A model generated the notes under the pieces. The model saw nothing but the letters and a program-made list of their open reading frames with translations. It ran no database searches and was not told the DNA's origin. 33,367 nucleotides of DNA from the NCBI GenBank assembly GCA_019113305.1, contig DXHP01000136.1, forward strand, positions 1 to 33,367, in the 5' to 3' direction. This document shows, piece by piece, positions 29,802 through 33,367 of this stretch (its first letter is position 1; every line of letters starts with the position of its first letter). The DNA is from Candidatus Ignatzschineria merdigallinarum (lineage in GTDB: Bacteria > Pseudomonadota > Gammaproteobacteria > Cardiobacteriales > Wohlfahrtiimonadaceae). The position numbers and the translations under genes are program-made.

Positions 29802-29891
29802 ATGATTGCAATTGCATCAATTCGCATTATTCGTCGTTGGTGGTTACGCGCATTATTGAGCGGGCAATCACTGTACTTGAGTGGAAAATAG
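29802..29891 (+). CDS. trpL: trp operon leader peptide
   Basis: MIAIASIRIIRRWWLRALLSGQSLYLSGK*, tandem Trp codons 29838-29843, AGGA SD. Confidence 0.88.
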   Translation: MIAIASIRIIRRWWLRALLSGQSLYLSGK

Positions 29892-29918
29892 AAAAGTAAA
29901 ACAGTGACTAGAAATGAA

Positions 29919-29945
29919 GAGCCCGCAATATGCGGGCTTTTTTTT
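29919..29945 (+). terminator. trp attenuator terminator
   Basis: AGCCCGCA-ata-TGCGGGCT + T8; competing pairings with the leader (see findings). Confidence 0.92.
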
Positions 29946-29985
29946 CACCCTAATTATTGCGGCAATATCAGAAGAGAGGGGAAAA

Positions 29986-31695
29986 ATGTCAGAAGTTGTA
30001 TTTAAAAGGTCAGAGATTTTTACGATTAGCCGTGAAATTAGCATCGATTTTGAGCCATTCAAGCTGTTTAAAGCAATTATGCAACATGAACAAAAATCGC
30101 ATGGCATGCTATTTGAGTCCGCAAGAACGGATGATCAAAGTGCTTTAAAAAGTATGTTAATCACAAAAGTATCTTTAAGAATTACCGCCCTTAAAGATGT
30201 GGTCACGGTAACGGCTACGACGTTAATAGGGCAATATTTATTATCATTTTTAAAAAATAGTCTCGCAACGGAGTTGATTGTGGATGAAGCGAAGGAAGCA
30301 CAGTTCTATTTTAGGAATGATAAAACGCGTTATCCCCGTGGTGTATTAACGATTTTAGATCCCCTTTTAAGCCTGAAAAATCCAGAGTTTGATCCTTTTA
30401 TTGGCGGCTTATTTGGCTATGATTTGGTTGGTGAGTTTTATGAAGTGCCGGTGCCGGAGAAGAATCGAGAACGCGATTTATGTCTCTATTTTGCAGAAGA
30501 GATGATCGTGTTAGATCATAAAGCGCAAACGGCTACTTATGAACATCTCTATTTAGATGCAGTGATGGCATCGAGAATGGATGCTTATCGTTCATTCAAT
30601 CAGCAAGCTGAGGCTTATCAAGTTTTGGTTCATCGACTCAATCATGAAACAGAAACTTCTCTCCCCACAATATCCCCAGAGTTATCCACAAGTGCTGTGA
30701 CTGATCAGGAAACTGTGGGTATCGATAAATTATCCTCATCTCATCGACAAGCTTCTCCGCAATCTTATCAACAAAGTTATCCACAGCTTGAGATTCAAGC
30801 GCCGATCGTTAGCGCTCAAAATGGTGTAAATGTACCGGATAGTCAGGGATTTAAAAAGGCGGTTTATCAATTTATTGAGCAAATCAATGCCGGTAAACTC
30901 TTACAGATCGTGCCATCACGGGCATTTACATTGCCTTGCCCAGATCCTTTCGCTAGTTATCAAACGCTAAAAGAAGCTTATCCTAGCCCTTATCTCTTCT
31001 ATCTTCATGATGAAGACTTCACGTTGTTTGGTGCTTCTCCAGAATCGGCTTTGAAATACTCTCCTGAAAATAGAGAGTTAGAGCTCTATCCGATTGCCGG
31101 CACGAAGAAGCGTGGCATGATAGATGGGGAGATTGATGAAGAATTAGATTTAGCGATGGAAACCTCTTTAAAAGCGGATAAAAAGGAAGTCTCCGAGCAT
31201 ATGATGTTGGTCGATCTTGCAAAGGAAGATCTTTTACAGATTTCCGAGCCGGATTCTGTACATGTGAAAGATCTCATGAAGATTGATCGTTATCGTTATG
31301 TGATGCATTTGGTATCTCGCGTTGCCGGGAAATTGAAAGCAGGTTTATCGCCGATAGATGCTTATTTAGCGGTGATGAATATGGGAACATTAACCGGTGC
31401 ACCAAAGGTTTATGCGATGGAAGAAATCTATCGTTATGAAACAGAAGCGCGTGGCAGTTACGGCGGTGCGATTGGTTATATTCAAGGAACCCTGTATGGC
31501 GATCGTTTTGATAGCGCAATTGTGATTCGTTCTGCTTATGTGAAAAATGGGATCGCAAAAGTTCAAGCAGGTGCCGGTATCGTTGCAGATTCTATTGCCG
31601 ATAGCGAAGTGGAAGAGACGGAGAATAAAGCCAGTAGTGTTGTGATGGCAATTCTAAAATCCCAGCCACGAGTATCGTCATCGGAATTGGCATGA
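29986..31695 (+). CDS. trpE: anthranilate synthase component I, with extended interdomain insert
   Basis: GKLLQIVPSRAF, LYPIAGTKKRG, EHMMLVDLAKEDL, GTLTGAPKVYAMEEI; ATG 29986 with GAGGGG SD, listed start lies in the terminator. Confidence 0.92.
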   Translation: MSEVVFKRSEIFTISREISIDFEPFKLFKAIMQHEQKSHGMLFESARTDDQSALKSMLITKVSLRITALKDVVTVTATTLIGQYLLSFLKNSLATELIVDEAKEAQFYFRNDKTRYPRGVLTILDPLLSLKNPEFDPFIGGLFGYDLVGEFYEVPVPEKNRERDLCLYFAEEMIVLDHKAQTATYEHLYLDAVMASRMDAYRSFNQQAEAYQVLVHRLNHETETSLPTISPELSTSAVTDQETVGIDKLSSSHRQASPQSYQQSYPQLEIQAPIVSAQNGVNVPDSQGFKKAVYQFIEQINAGKLLQIVPSRAFTLPCPDPFASYQTLKEAYPSPYLFYLHDEDFTLFGASPESALKYSPENRELELYPIAGTKKRGMIDGEIDEELDLAMETSLKADKKEVSEHMMLVDLAKEDLLQISEPDSVHVKDLMKIDRYRYVMHLVSRVAGKLKAGLSPIDAYLAVMNMGTLTGAPKVYAMEEIYRYETEARGSYGGAIGYIQGTLYGDRFDSAIVIRSAYVKNGIAKVQAGAGIVADSIADSEVEETENKASSVVMAILKSQPRVSSSELA

Positions 31696-31830
31696 GAGAA
31701 GACTAATCGTATTTCTAATAACGATAAATGTTAAAAAATGTGAATAATAAAATAAGGTGCTTTAAGAGCGGTTCTTAAACTATTTCATGATGTTTAATTT
31801 GTGAATATCAATCATTAAAGGAGTGTTTTA

Positions 31831-32790
31831 ATGCAGGCATTAATCCGTCTGAGTCAATTTGTGGGGAAAACCTTTGCATTATGGGTTTTACTATTTGCCG
31901 GCATGGCTTTTGTCACGCCGGAAACATTTAAGGTGATCGGACCTTATGTTCCTTGGTTACTAGGCATTGTGATGCTCGGAATGGGAATGACATTAACAGT
32001 TGCTGATTTTAGTGAGATTATCAAACACCCTAAAGCCGTGGTTTTAGGAGTGGTTGCACAGTTTGTGATTATGCCGCTGTTGGCTTTTGGATTATCAATG
32101 CTCTTCTCTTTGCCTCCGGCTATTGCCGTGGGCGTGATCTTAGTCGGTTCTTGTCCCGGCGGAACAGCATCAAACGTGATGACCTATCTTGCCAAAGGAA
32201 ATGTTGCATTATCAGTGGCTTGTACCTCAGTTTCGACATTATTAGCACCTTTATTAACGCCGATAGTCTTTTATCTATTAGCTAGCCAGTGGATCGATAT
32301 TTCACCCAGCGCGATGTTTGTTTCAGTATTGAAGATGGTGTTATTACCGATTGCTTTAGGCGTTATCTTACGGATGATCTTTAAAACATCGATTATGAAA
32401 GCGACAGAAGTTTTACCATTAGTTTCTGTAATAGCAATTGTACTGATCGTTGCTGCCGTTGTGAGTGGCAGTAAACAGTCAATTATTGAATCTGGGTTAT
32501 TAATCTTTGGAGTTGTGATTTTACATAATGGTTTGGGATATTTGTTAGGTTTCTGGGCGGCAAAATTTTTAAAATTGGATGATAGTGATGCAAAAGCCGT
32601 TTCTATAGAAGTAGGAATGCAAAATTCAGGATTAGGAGTGGCATTAGCGAAGACACATTTTGCTTTAGATCCAGTGACTGCTGTTCCAAGTGCTATTTTT
32701 AGTTTTTGGCACAATATTTCAGGGCCTTTATTGGCAACTTATTGGTCTTCTAAAGCACGAAAATCAGAGAAGATAGATCGTCAATCATAA
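31831..32790 (+). CDS. bile acid:sodium symporter (BASS) family transporter
   Basis: [56 protein letters not shown]. Confidence 0.9.
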   Translation: MQALIRLSQFVGKTFALWVLLFAGMAFVTPETFKVIGPYVPWLLGIVMLGMGMTLTVADFSEIIKHPKAVVLGVVAQFVIMPLLAFGLSMLFSLPPAIAVGVILVGSCPGGTASNVMTYLAKGNVALSVACTSVSTLLAPLLTPIVFYLLASQWIDISPSAMFVSVLKMVLLPIALGVILRMIFKTSIMKATEVLPLVSVIAIVLIVAAVVSGSKQSIIESGLLIFGVVILHNGLGYLLGFWAAKFLKLDDSDAKAVSIEVGMQNSGLGVALAKTHFALDPVTAVPSAIFSFWHNISGPLLATYWSSKARKSEKIDRQS

Positions 32791-32818
32791 AATAAAAGTA
32801 CTTCAATACGTTAGGTTT

Positions 32819-32848
32819 AAGCTGATGCATTTGCATCAGCTTTTTTTG
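32819..32848 (+). terminator. rho-independent terminator
   Basis: AAGCTGATGCA..TGCATCAGC + TTTTTTT. Confidence 0.92.
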
Positions 32849-33353
32849 TGTTAAAACTATACAAATCATCGCTTTTAATGATAAATTAATAAGCAAAATT
32901 GATCGATATCGAATATTTATCAGACAAAAGAATGTGACTGATTGTCATCATTCTCCTTGTTAAAGGATTTCTTCATCGGTTGTATGAAGTCTATAGAAGA
33001 GCATTATTGAATATTGAGAATCTTGCTAATCATCAGTAATGATCGGTGATTTTGTACGAATGATGATTGAAACAATTTTTGAGAGTATGACTTTTGAAGA
33101 TAGTTTTTGAAAAGTTCTAAAAAAGGAGAAATATTTTGGTGATGGAAGATCATAAAAAATAGATATTTAACTAAAAGAAGAACAATAAAACACTATCTAT
33201 CTCTTTTTGAGATGCTTGAGTAGGCGTTGGATTATAAGATAATAAAAAATCATTAAGTCTATTTTAGAGATATCATTAAAGAATATACAACACCGGCTGA
33301 AATGTGATGAATGATCATTTCGAACAGATGAAATAGATTAATAAAGGTTCTCT

Positions 33354-33367
33354 ATGCAAAAGATATA
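33354..33367 (+). CDS. possible start of a gene truncated by window edge
   Basis: AAAGG SD six nt before ATGCAAAAGATA. Confidence 0.3.

Noticed and set aside
32271-32714. 147-aa minus ORF inside the BASS transporter
   Set aside because: Antisense shadow; the plus-strand protein is clearly conserved.
1-33367. CRISPR arrays, tRNA/rRNA genes, transposases or prophage
   Set aside because: No regularly spaced repeats, no recognisable tRNA/rRNA sequence, and no matching proteins in the six-frame track.

Overview
This is a 33.4-kb chromosomal window from an AT-rich gammaproteobacterium. A Cardiobacteriales / Wohlfahrtiimonadaceae-like host is only a guess. The content is mostly core metabolism: infB(partial)-rbfA-truB, icd, csp, folK, rdgB, brnQ, an amino-acid SBP, aroA, an orphan gspG-like pseudopilin, a TruC/RluA pseudouridine synthase, a triplicated Sel1 lipoprotein-like/secreted protein, MFS, queF, yhhQ, SMI1/KNR4, prpBCD, MFS_4, DUF1275, pyrF-pyrE-DUF1622, a P-loop kinase, a siderophore SBP behind a Fur box, trpL-trpE and a BASS transporter. 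No CRISPR, rRNA, tRNA, transposase or phage genes were seen. The unusual content is in non-coding DNA: (1) a diverged intergenic repeat family carrying the DnaA-box-like word GTTATCCACA, with about 190-bp related copies flanking brnQ and 15 exact TTATCCACA words in the window, two of them inside a non-conserved insert of TrpE; (2) a 17-bp perfect long-range inverted repeat between the queuosine genes queF and yhhQ, which form a locus that also has a preQ1-I riboswitch; (3) a pyrBI-style leader-peptide/terminator attenuator in front of pyrF; (4) a Trp-Trp leader peptide attenuator in front of trpE, preceded by three mutually exclusive inverted repeats; (5) a two-hairpin csp leader, an aroA overlapping uORF, and candidate small ORFs. 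All calls are from reading the sequence; no searches or folding were run.
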